Shown in pieces: positions 1 through 5,979 of a stretch of DNA of 6,155 nucleotides. Position 1 is the first letter of the stretch. Each line of letters opens with the position of its first letter. The position numbers were made by a program, and so were the translations under genes. The stretch comes from JANOXC01 sp031418215 (GTDB lineage: Bacteria; Bacteroidota; Bacteroidia; AKYH767-A; OLB10), in NCBI GenBank assembly GCA_031418215.1, contig JANOXC010000073.1, positions 1 to 6,155 of the forward strand, given 5' to 3'. A model generated the notes under the pieces. The model saw nothing but the letters and a program-made list of their open reading frames with translations, did no database searches and was not told the DNA's origin.

Positions 1-1327
1 TGAATTCTTCTTTAATCTTATCACGCTCTAATCCGGTAAGTCTTTGTAAACGAAGCTCAAGGATTGCTTTGGATTGTATCTCACTTAATGCAAAAGTTTC
101 CATTAATCCACTCTTCGCTTCATCAGGAGTTTGAGAATTTCGAATCAGGCTAATTACTGCATCCAAATGATCTAATGCTATTAACAATCCCTCTAAAATG
201 TGTGCACGTTTTTCAGCTTCTGATAAGTCAAAACGGGTCTTTCTTATCAAAACATCATGACGGTGTTCTACATAATGTTGAATAAGATCTTTTAAATTCA
301 GCATTACCGGGCGACCATGGACTAAAGCGATATTGTTGACGCTGAAAGAGCTTTGAAGTGAAGTGTATTTATAAAGATTATTCAATACAACGTTAGCCAT
401 GGCATCACGTTTAATCTCATAAACCACCCGGTAACCATCGCGGTCAGATTCATCTCTTATATCGCTAATCCCTTCTATTTTCTTTTCATTAATAAGATCA
501 ACGGTCTTTTTGATCATTTCAGCCTTGTTGACCTGAAAAGGTACTTCAGTGACAATGATTCGCTCCCTCCCGCTATCTAACGTTTCAATAATGGCTTTGG
601 CACGCATTACTACCCTACCCCTTCCGGTTTCTAATGCTTCTTTTACTCCGCTATAACCATAAATAATTCCTCCCGTAGGAAAGTCAGGAGCCTTCACGTA
701 TTTAATCAACTCCTCAATGGTAATATCCTTATTATCAATGTATGCGATAATTGCAGTTAAAACTTCAGTTATATTATGAGGTGCCATGTTGGTAGCCATT
801 CCAACAGCAATCCCCGAGGCTCCATTCAATAACAGATTGGGAATTTTAGAAGGCAAAACAGTTGGCTCTTCTAGCGTATCATCAAAATTCAGCCTAAAAT
901 CAACCGTCTGCTTATCAATATCAACAAGCATCTCTTCAGCGATTTTGCGCAAACGAGCCTCTGTATAACGCATTGCTGCCGGTGGATCACCATCAATTGA
1001 TCCATAATTTCCTTGTCCATCAACTAAAGGATAGCGTAAAGACCAATCCTGCGCCATACGAACCATGGCATCATAAACGGAAGTATCACCATGTGGGTGA
1101 TACTTTCCAAGTACTTCTCCCACAATACGTGCTGATTTCTTATAAGCACGATTAGAAAGGACACCCAGGTCCAGCATTCCGTATAGCACCCTGCGATGTA
1201 CAGGTTTAAGGCCATCTCTTACATCGGGTAATGCCCTCGATACTATTACCGACATCGAATAATCGATGTAGGCTGTTTTCATTTCATCTTCAATGTTAAT
1301 CCGAATAATCTTCTCGCCGTCAGCCAT
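1..1327 (-). CDS. gyrA: DNA gyrase subunit A, N-terminal 442 residues (3' end outside the window)
   Basis: GyrA is the DNA-cleaving and rejoining subunit of the A2B2 type II topoisomerase that adds negative supercoils, acting on the nucleoid with GyrB. The frame is open from ATG at 1327 to the left edge with no stop. About half of a usual 800-880-residue GyrA is present. Visible landmarks: the N-terminal stretch with SMSVIVSRALPDVRDGLKPV at 24-43; the quinolone-region motif HPHGD at 77-81; the catalytic tyrosine Y121 within RYTE (codon 965-967); and GIAVGMATN from 172, whose I173 corresponds to the DNA-intercalating isoleucine of E. coli GyrA. The tower and the start of the coiled-coil arm follow, ending near LTGLERDKIKEE. 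The C-terminal wrapping domain and GyrA box, which would firmly separate GyrA from ParC, lie outside. The N-terminal sequence is nevertheless typical of GyrA. One oddity is Thr82 where E. coli has Ser83. The gene is divergent from clpC across a 345-base gap. Confidence 0.97.
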   Translation of the reverse strand, partial: MADGEKIIRINIEDEMKTAYIDYSMSVIVSRALPDVRDGLKPVHRRVLYGMLDLGVLSNRAYKKSARIVGEVLGKYHPHGDTSVYDAMVRMAQDWSLRYPLVDGQGNYGSIDGDPPAAMRYTEARLRKIAEEMLVDIDKQTVDFRLNFDDTLEEPTVLPSKIPNLLLNGASGIAVGMATNMAPHNITEVLTAIIAYIDNKDITIEELIKYVKAPDFPTGGIIYGYSGVKEALETGRGRVVMRAKAIIETLDSGRERIIVTEVPFQVNKAEMIKKTVDLINEKKIEGISDIRDESDRDGYRVVYEIKRDAMANVVLNNLYKYTSLQSSFSVNNIALVHGRPVMLNLKDLIQHYVEHRHDVLIRKTRFDLSEAEKRAHILEGLLIALDHLDAVISLIRNSQTPDEAKSGLMETFALSEIQSKAILELRLQRLTGLERDKIKEEF

Positions 1328-1383
1328 TATTTTAAATCGTGTATGTTATTTTGTCAGTATATTTTTACAATCAATTGAAAGCC

Positions 1384-1405
1384 CTCTAAAACAATGTTTT
1401 CAGAG
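1384..1405 (-). other. Short hairpin upstream of gyrA
   Basis: CTCTAAAAC (1384-1392) pairs with GTTTT plus AGAG (1396-1400 and 1402-1405). This gives nine base pairs with one bulged C at 1401 and a three-base loop. It lies 57-78 bases ahead of the gyrA start codon, so it would be in the leader RNA if transcription begins further upstream. The structure is visible in the sequence; any role in gyrA expression is speculative, and an AT-rich stem of this size can occur by chance. Confidence 0.3.
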
Positions 1406-1467
1406 AGAGAATGCATTATGTTAATAAGTAATCTTATAGGGCACACGAAGGTAGTTAATTGCTGGCA

Positions 1468-1475
1468 TATTTTTG
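1468..1475 (+). promoter_or_regulatory. Candidate -7 promoter element for clpC
   Basis: TATTTTTG matches the Bacteroidota primary-sigma -7 consensus TAnnTTTG exactly and points toward clpC. No TTG is present 17-23 bases upstream where the -33 element should be, which weakens the call. If used, it would give a leader of about 190 bases. In AT-rich DNA an 8-base match with two free positions is easily fortuitous. Confidence 0.25.
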
Positions 1476-1585
1476 GTGTATTGGTAGCAGGATTTATTAA
1501 CATGTGAATTATGCAATTAATATTGAAAAACGATTTTGATTTAAGTTATATGATCTTCTTATCTTAGTCACCTATTTCAAAAATC

Positions 1586-1603
1586 TTACATCAATTATTG
1601 TAA
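1586..1603. promoter_or_regulatory. Imperfect palindrome upstream of clpC, possible operator
   Basis: TTACATCAATTATTGTAA is an 18-base dyad with perfect 5-base outer arms (TTACA/TGTAA) and a central AATT; 14 of 18 positions are symmetric. It ends 69 bases before the clpC start, a plausible place for a repressor or activator site. I do not recognise it as a CtsR or HrcA (CIRCE) site, so the regulator, if any, is unknown. Confidence 0.3.
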
Positions 1604-1672
1604 ATAACACAACCCCTAATAAAACCTTTTCAAAAGCATCTCGTTGAATTAAACCAAAACAAACACAAAATT

Positions 1673-4216
1673 ATGGAAGCTAAGTTTTCACCCAGGGTAA
1701 AAGATGTGATCACATACAGTCGGGAAGAGGCATTACGACTTGGTCATGATTATATAGGAACAGAACATTTATTACTCGGCCTCATACGTGAAGGAGAAGG
1801 AATGGCTATTAAGTTTTTAAAGTCTCTCAATATCAACCTGGTTGAATTACGTAAGTCGATAGAAAATGCCGTAAAAGGCAGTTCGGGTAATGTATCTAAC
1901 CTGAATAATATTCCGCTTACTAAACAAGCAGAGAAAGCATTGAAAATCACTTATCTGGAAGCAAAAATTTTTAAGAGCGAAGTCATAGGCACAGAACACC
2001 TTTTACTTTCGATTTTGAAGGATGAGGATAATATCGCCACTCAGATTCTTAATCAGTTTGGAGTAACCTATGACATAATGCGTGAAGAGCTTGAACTCTT
2101 TAAAAATAATTTCAGGGCAGAATCGCCTCAAAGTTCTTCCGATGATGATCCATATTCAAAAGATGATGACGGTCCTTCATTCGGCTCAGCCAAGAAAACC
2201 GGAGATGCAAAATCTAAGACTCCTGTACTTGACAATTTTGGGCGTGATTTAACAAAGGCAGCAGAGGATGGAAAACTTGATCCAATTGTTGGTCGTGAAA
2301 AGGAAATTGAAAGGGTTTCTCAAATCCTAAGCCGAAGAAAGAAAAACAACCCAATACTTATTGGTGAGCCTGGTGTTGGTAAATCAGCTATAGCTGAAGG
2401 TCTGGCTTTAAGAATCATTCAACGCAAGGTATCACGTATACTTTTCAATAAACGAATTGTAACACTTGACCTTGCCTCTTTAGTGGCTGGCACAAAGTAC
2501 CGCGGACAGTTCGAAGAAAGGATGAAAGCAGTAATGAATGAGCTTGAAAAATCTCCTGATGTCATCTTATTCATCGATGAGATTCATACCATAATTGGTG
2601 CCGGTGGTGCCTCAGGTTCGCTGGATGCCTCTAATATGTTTAAACCGGCTCTTGCTCGTGGTGAAATTCAATGTATTGGTGCAACCACGCTCGATGAGTA
2701 CAGACAATATATAGAAAAAGATGGCGCTTTGGATCGCAGATTTCAAAAAGTAATTGTTGATCCAACTAATGTTGAAGAAACGATTCAAATCCTGCAAAAT
2801 ATTAAGGAACGTTACGAAGAGCACCATCATGTAACGTATACTGATGAAGCCATTTTAGCTTGTGTAAAACTGACAAACAGGTACATCACCGATCGCTTTC
2901 TTCCTGATAAAGCCATTGATGCTTTGGATGAAACCGGTGCCAGGGTTCACTTGAACAATATCCACGTTCCGCAAAATATTGTGGAGTTGGAAAACAAAGT
3001 TCAGGATATTAAAAATGAAAAAAATCGTGTAGTAAGAAGTCAGAAATATGAAGAAGCTGCACGCTTACGAGATACTGAAAAGCAATTATTGGAGCAGTTA
3101 GAAGCAGCAAAAAAAGCTTGGGAAGACGATACCAAAACCCAACGCTATGAGGTTTCTGCAGAAAGTGTGGCTGAGGTAGTAGCTATGATGAGTGGTGTCC
3201 CCGTGAACCGAATAGCGCAAGCAGAGACAACGCGCTTGTTAAAAATGGGCGATGAGTTGAAAGGTAAGGTCATTGGACAGGATGAAGCTGTTAGAAAGAT
3301 TGTTAAAGCCATTCAGCGTAATCGTGCCGGATTAAAGGATCCAAATAAACCAATTGGAACATTTATTTTCCTTGGTCCAACCGGAGTTGGTAAAACTGAA
3401 TTGGCAAAGGTGATCAGCAAATATCTCTTTGACAATGAGGATTCCTTAATACGGATTGATATGAGCGAATACATGGAGAAATTCGCAGTAAGTCGATTGA
3501 TTGGTGCTCCTCCGGGATATGTTGGATACGAAGAAGGCGGACAGTTAACAGAAAAAGTTAGACGTAAACCTTATTCAGTGGTGTTGTTGGATGAAATTGA
3601 AAAAGCGCATCCTGATGTTTTCAATCTGTTGTTACAGGTATTGGATGATGGACAGCTCACTGACAGCTTAGGCAGAAAAGTTGATTTTAAGAATACCATC
3701 ATTATCATGACCTCTAATATTGGGTCACGTCAATTAAAAGACTTTGGACAAGGTGTTGGATTTAATACTTCATCACGTCAGACTCAGGTAGATGATAACT
3801 CACGTGGCGTGATTGAAAATTCATTGAAGAAAGCATTCGCACCTGAGTTCTTGAATCGTGTTGATGATGTTGTGATCTTTAACAGTTTAAGTAAAGAGGA
3901 TATTCATAAAATTATTGATATCGAATTGGAATATTTATATAAACGGGTAAATGAGTTAGGTTATAAAATCAAATTAACTGAAGAAGCAAAAGATTTCCTA
4001 TCTGATAAAGGTTATGATGTAAACTTTGGAGCGCGTCCATTAAAACGAGCTATTCAAAAGTATGTAGAAGACCCATTGGCTGAAGAAATTATCAAGTCAG
4101 AAATGGTGGAAGGAGACATGATAGAAATCTCTCATGACAAAGTCAAAGATCCTGAATTATTGAAAATCGTAATTGTGAAACCGGCAAAATCGAGAAAGAA
4201 AAAAGAAGAGAGTTAA
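1673..4216 (+). CDS. clpC: ATP-dependent Clp protease ATP-binding subunit ClpC (Hsp100 unfoldase)
   Basis: This cytoplasmic AAA+ hexamer unfolds proteins and feeds them to the ClpP peptidase. The 847-residue length is usual for ClpC. Two Clp_N repeats come first (about 1-65 and 80-145), each with a GTEH motif (29-32, 106-109). An acidic Ser/Asp-rich linker (150-180) follows. The first AAA+ domain has Walker A GEPGVGKS 231-238, pore-loop KYRG 275-278, Walker B with D302-E303, and Arg finger R355/R356. The middle coiled coil with a UVR motif (about 435-480) is short, which marks ClpC rather than ClpB. The second AAA+ domain has Walker A GPTGVGKT 568-575, pore loop GYVGY 615-619, D640-E641, Arg finger R729 and sensor-2 GAR 786-788. 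The ClpP-docking VGF loop (695-697) shows it can act in proteolysis. The C-terminus is lysine-rich. All ATPase residues are present. The ATG lies directly before the conserved N-domain and is preceded by an A-rich leader. Its ClpP partner is not in the window. Confidence 0.97.
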   Translation: MEAKFSPRVKDVITYSREEALRLGHDYIGTEHLLLGLIREGEGMAIKFLKSLNINLVELRKSIENAVKGSSGNVSNLNNIPLTKQAEKALKITYLEAKIFKSEVIGTEHLLLSILKDEDNIATQILNQFGVTYDIMREELELFKNNFRAESPQSSSDDDPYSKDDDGPSFGSAKKTGDAKSKTPVLDNFGRDLTKAAEDGKLDPIVGREKEIERVSQILSRRKKNNPILIGEPGVGKSAIAEGLALRIIQRKVSRILFNKRIVTLDLASLVAGTKYRGQFEERMKAVMNELEKSPDVILFIDEIHTIIGAGGASGSLDASNMFKPALARGEIQCIGATTLDEYRQYIEKDGALDRRFQKVIVDPTNVEETIQILQNIKERYEEHHHVTYTDEAILACVKLTNRYITDRFLPDKAIDALDETGARVHLNNIHVPQNIVELENKVQDIKNEKNRVVRSQKYEEAARLRDTEKQLLEQLEAAKKAWEDDTKTQRYEVSAESVAEVVAMMSGVPVNRIAQAETTRLLKMGDELKGKVIGQDEAVRKIVKAIQRNRAGLKDPNKPIGTFIFLGPTGVGKTELAKVISKYLFDNEDSLIRIDMSEYMEKFAVSRLIGAPPGYVGYEEGGQLTEKVRRKPYSVVLLDEIEKAHPDVFNLLLQVLDDGQLTDSLGRKVDFKNTIIIMTSNIGSRQLKDFGQGVGFNTSSRQTQVDDNSRGVIENSLKKAFAPEFLNRVDDVVIFNSLSKEDIHKIIDIELEYLYKRVNELGYKIKLTEEAKDFLSDKGYDVNFGARPLKRAIQKYVEDPLAEEIIKSEMVEGDMIEISHDKVKDPELLKIVIVKPAKSRKKKEES

Positions 4217-4235
4217 TGATTGTTCCTTTATATAT

Positions 4236-4266
4236 AAAACCTCCTGCTTAAACAGGAGGTTTTTTT
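4236..4266 (+). terminator. Intrinsic terminator of clpC, possibly bidirectional
   Basis: AAAACCTCCTG (4236-4246) and CAGGAGGTTTT (4253-4263) form a perfect 11-base-pair stem with a CTTAAA loop. The T-run spans 4260-4266. It begins 20 bases past the clpC stop. On the minus strand the stem is followed by TATATA beyond the paired Ts. It could therefore also stop transcripts from fabI, whose stop codon ends 47 bases away, though less efficiently. Confidence 0.93.
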
Positions 4267-4312
4267 ATGAATGCATTTAAGACAAAACAAATCGTCTGAC
4301 TGAGATCCCTCC

Positions 4313-5125
4313 TTAGCTTCCAAACTTTTCCATTACTTCATGACTTACTCCTGTAAAGGAAAAACCTCCATCATGGAAAAGATTTTGCATTGTTACCATT
4401 TTTGTCAGGTCAGAAAATAAAGAGATCGTATAATCAGCGCAAGCATCGGAGCTGGCATTCCCTAAAGGTGAAACGGCATTGGCAAAATTATAAAAAGCAT
4501 CAAAACCCTTTACTCCGCTTCCGGCTGTAGTTTTTGTTGGCGACTGAGAAATAGTATTCACACGCACATTCTTTTTAATGCCATATTGATAACCAAAACT
4601 CCTGGCAATACTTTCCAGCATTGATTTAGCATCTGCCATATCATTGTAATCAGGAAATACGCGTTGTGCTGCAATATATGTCAGTGCAACTACACTACCC
4701 CACTCATTGATTGCATCCAGCTTCATAGCGGTTTGTAATACTTTATGGAGCGACATGGAAGAAATATCAATGGTTTTATGATAGTATTCATAGTCAAGAT
4801 CTGTATATATTTTCCCCTTGCGTACATTGGGAGACATCCCAATACTATGAAGAACAAAATCAATCTTAGTACCCAAAATATCCATCGATTTTGAAAAAAG
4901 ATTCTCAAGATCAGGTATGGAAGTGGCATCTGCTCCAATTATTTGCGAACCACATTGCTCCGCCAGTTGGTTGATAGCACCCATGCGCATGGCAACAGGA
5001 GCGTTGCTCAATACAAACTTTGCCCCTTCAGCATGACATCGCTCAGCCACTTTCCATGCTATTGAGTTAGAATCGAGGGCACCGAAAATGATTCCGGACT
5101 TCCCTTTCAATAAATTGTAAGCCAT
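4313..5125 (-). CDS. fabI: Enoyl-[acyl-carrier-protein] reductase, FabI type
   Basis: FabI is a cytoplasmic tetrameric short-chain dehydrogenase/reductase relative. It reduces trans-2-enoyl-ACP to acyl-ACP with NAD(P)H, the last step of each round of type II fatty-acid elongation. The 270-residue length is normal. The N-terminal nucleotide-binding segment FGALDSNSIAWKVA (14-27) is the FabI variant of the SDR glycine motif. HSIG at 93-96 lines the cofactor/inhibitor site. The catalytic set is Y150, Y160 and K167, with the Y-x6-K spacing of FabI rather than the Y-x3-K of ordinary SDRs. The flexible substrate loop follows around 191-206, and HDGGFSFTGVS (251-261) is the conserved C-terminal signature. 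Positions matching the triclosan contacts G93, Y156 and M159 of E. coli are Gly96, Tyr160 and Met163, so sensitivity is expected but not shown. The gene is convergent with clpC. No Shine-Dalgarno sequence precedes the ATG. FabK, FabL or FabV are unlikely given these motifs. Confidence 0.96.
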   Translation of the reverse strand: MAYNLLKGKSGIIFGALDSNSIAWKVAERCHAEGAKFVLSNAPVAMRMGAINQLAEQCGSQIIGADATSIPDLENLFSKSMDILGTKIDFVLHSIGMSPNVRKGKIYTDLDYEYYHKTIDISSMSLHKVLQTAMKLDAINEWGSVVALTYIAAQRVFPDYNDMADAKSMLESIARSFGYQYGIKKNVRVNTISQSPTKTTAGSGVKGFDAFYNFANAVSPLGNASSDACADYTISLFSDLTKMVTMQNLFHDGGFSFTGVSHEVMEKFGS

Positions 5126-5246
5126 AGTTTTTAGAGTTTATTCGGTACGAAAATATACTAATTTCTGAATGCTCTTAAATAACCTTATCCACAATGATGT
5201 CAGGTACTTTAAATCAGGTCATTATCCTTTTATTATAAATAACAAC

Positions 5247-5262
5247 TTTCAATCGATTGAAA
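5247..5262. promoter_or_regulatory. 16-base perfect palindrome upstream of fabI
   Basis: TTTCAATCGATTGAAA reads identically on both strands. It sits 122 bases ahead of the fabI start and just downstream of the candidate promoter at 5305-5333, where a repressor could block transcription. A near-copy of most of it (CAATCAATTGAAA) occurs at 1368-1380 ahead of gyrA. I do not recognise the binding protein; a fatty-acid regulator is only a guess from the neighbour. Confidence 0.4.
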
Positions 5263-5286
5263 TACTGTTAACTCAAAATAAAGCTG

Positions 5287-5348
5287 GATTTTTTTATTCG
5301 AAAACAAAATTAATCCTTTAACCTTTTGTCGAATAAAATGAAAAAATC
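5287..5348. repeat. Large imperfect inverted repeat (hairpin), function unknown
   Basis: Three paired blocks are visible: GATTT (5287-5291) with AAATC (5344-5348), TTTTATTCGA (5292-5301) with TCGAATAAAA (5329-5338), and CAAAA (5305-5309) with TTTTG (5324-5328). The bulges are AAA at 5302-5304 and TGAAA at 5339-5343, and the loop is 14 bases. All 20 pairs are Watson-Crick, but the stem is AT-rich and no U-run follows it on the minus strand, so it is not a classical terminator. It lies 54 bases past the doxX stop and 162 bases before the fabI start. It could be a 3' end structure, an operator or a short element relic; no target-site duplication is evident. Confidence 0.5.
5305..5333 (-). promoter_or_regulatory. 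Candidate fabI promoter (Bacteroidota type)
   Basis: On the minus strand TAATTTTG (5312-5305) matches the -7 consensus TAnnTTTG exactly. TTC (5333-5331), one base off the -33 consensus TTG, lies 18 bases upstream. Transcription would start near 5298 and leave a leader of about 170 bases that contains the 16-base palindrome. The motif sits in the loop side of the 5287-5348 hairpin. The match may be chance in such AT-rich DNA. Confidence 0.33.
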
Positions 5349-5401
5349 TAATGTGGTTTTAACAAGAGATTCTTCATAGATATTTGGTTTTACAATGCAA
5401 A

Positions 5402-5848
5402 CTATCCTTTTTCTTCCTTTCTTTCATTGATCAAAGCTTGGTCGGCAGAATCAGGGCCTGACCCATAAATAAAGAAGAAAATTAGCATTATTAAAACCAA
5501 CAATGCAAAAGGTAATTCAGGATTTACAGATAAAAATCCTGATTTGTTTTGAATAAAAATAACAGCACCTAATAAAATTGGAATTTGAAATGCTACTGCC
5601 AAACGCGTTAATAAGCCAATAGCAATCATAACACCTCCGACCAGATGTGCAAATGCGACATAGTGAGCTAAAGCAAAAGAGACCCATTCAAACCTGCTAT
5701 TCTTTAGCATCTCAACAAGGCTCTCCGTATCCTGAACAAACAGAAATCCTTTTAGAAATAAAATGATTCCTAATGCAATCCGAAGCAGTTCAATCCAACG
5801 AGGGTGATGCGCATACGCCCAACGATCTAATTTTTGAGACAGATTCAT
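5402..5848 (-). CDS. DoxX family integral membrane protein
   Basis: This is a 148-residue inner-membrane protein with four predicted hydrophobic segments, at about 20-38, 55-80, 83-100 and 112-129, matching the four-helix DoxX fold. Family-like features are the LLRIALGIILFLKG stretch (21-34), where a helix begins with an arginine and ends with KG, and the AHLVGGVMIAIGLLTRLA segment (67-84) with its double glycine and the TRLA turn typical of DoxX proteins. The tail (130-148) is short, charged and presumably cytoplasmic. DoxX-family proteins have been linked to quinol or thiosulfate oxidation and to oxidative-stress complexes in some bacteria, but most are uncharacterised. Nothing here fixes a role, so no gene symbol is given. 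It is divergent from the permease gene and 276 bases upstream of fabI in the same direction; co-transcription with fabI is possible but not supported. The start ATG has no Shine-Dalgarno sequence. Confidence 0.82.
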   Translation of the reverse strand: MNLSQKLDRWAYAHHPRWIELLRIALGIILFLKGFLFVQDTESLVEMLKNSRFEWVSFALAHYVAFAHLVGGVMIAIGLLTRLAVAFQIPILLGAVIFIQNKSGFLSVNPELPFALLVLIMLIFFFIYGSGPDSADQALINERKEEKG

Positions 5849-5979
5849 GGTGTTTGATTTTAGTTGATACGTGAAGATACAACCGGAAACGTCCCTTTTC
5901 CAAGTGATTAAGAATTAAATCAAAGGCTTTATCAACCGTCTATATCGCATTGCTGCATTAATATTTATATTCGTCTGCT
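5849..5979. promoter_or_regulatory. Divergent doxX-permease intergenic region
   Basis: This 131-base gap must hold promoters for two divergent genes. The best candidate toward doxX is weak: TTG (minus strand, 5903-5901), then 21 bases, then TATCTTCA (5879-5872), which keeps only TA and TT of the -7 consensus. Toward the permease I see only TATATTCG (5966-5973), which has one mismatch, no -33 partner and lies too close to the ATG to be comfortable. No convincing operator or RNA structure was found. Confidence 0.4.

Larger units (their letters stand above)
1328..1672. promoter_or_regulatory. Divergent gyrA-clpC intergenic region
   Basis: These 345 AT-rich bases separate the starts of gyrA (minus) and clpC (plus) and should carry both promoters. 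I found one exact match to the Bacteroidota -7 consensus TAnnTTTG facing clpC (1468-1475), and none facing gyrA at a plausible distance. The region also holds a short hairpin near gyrA (1384-1405), an imperfect palindrome near clpC (1586-1603), a 12-of-14 matched palindrome at 1496-1509, and an 8-base inverted pair (TTAATTGC at 1455-1462, GCAATTAA at 1513-1520). The stretch before clpC is A-rich with no Shine-Dalgarno sequence, as expected in this phylum. No convincing gene lies here; the longest small frame (1418-1507, 29 codons) has no supporting features. Confidence 0.6.
5126..5401. promoter_or_regulatory. fabI upstream / doxX downstream intergenic region
   Basis: This is a 276-base AT-rich gap between two minus-strand genes. 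It contains a 16-base perfect palindrome (5247-5262), a large imperfect hairpin (5287-5348) and a promoter-like motif inside that hairpin (5305-5312 with 5331-5333), all oriented or placed so that they could serve fabI. A second weak -7-like sequence, TATATTTT on the minus strand around 5149-5156, lacks the final G and a -33 partner. There is no GC-rich terminator directly after doxX. No coding sequence was seen. Confidence 0.5.

Noticed and set aside
786..1215. Open frames of about 60 codons on both strands (786-968 +, 973-1155 +, 1024-1215 -)
   Set aside because: They lie wholly inside gyrA in other frames; the gyrA frame encodes conserved catalytic-core sequence throughout.
1..1327. Topoisomerase IV subunit ParC as an alternative to GyrA
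   Set aside because: The N-terminal sequence and quinolone-region motifs match GyrA closely; ParC proteins of this phylum are, as I recall, more divergent. The deciding GyrA box is outside the window.
1418..1507. 29-codon plus-strand frame in the gyrA-clpC gap with a hydrophobic stretch
   Set aside because: It is too short, with no ribosome-binding or conservation evidence; the AT-rich composition explains such frames.
1750..2830. Minus-strand open frames 1750-1950 and 2612-2830
   Set aside because: They are antisense to conserved ClpC domains and have no recognisable protein features.
1673..4216. ClpB disaggregase as an alternative to ClpC
   Set aside because: The middle domain is the short UVR type and a VGF ClpP-docking loop is present; ClpB has a long M-domain and lacks that loop.
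4723..4938. 71-codon minus-strand frame inside fabI
   Set aside because: It is an alternative frame of fabI; the fabI frame carries all the conserved motifs.
5287..5348. Hairpin as a miniature transposable element
   Set aside because: No flanking target-site duplication and no second copy in the window; the evidence is not enough to call a mobile element.
5866..5905. Short repeats and inverted pieces (GATAC twice, GGAAA/TTTCC) between doxX and the permease
   Set aside because: Arms of five bases in AT-rich DNA are expected by chance.
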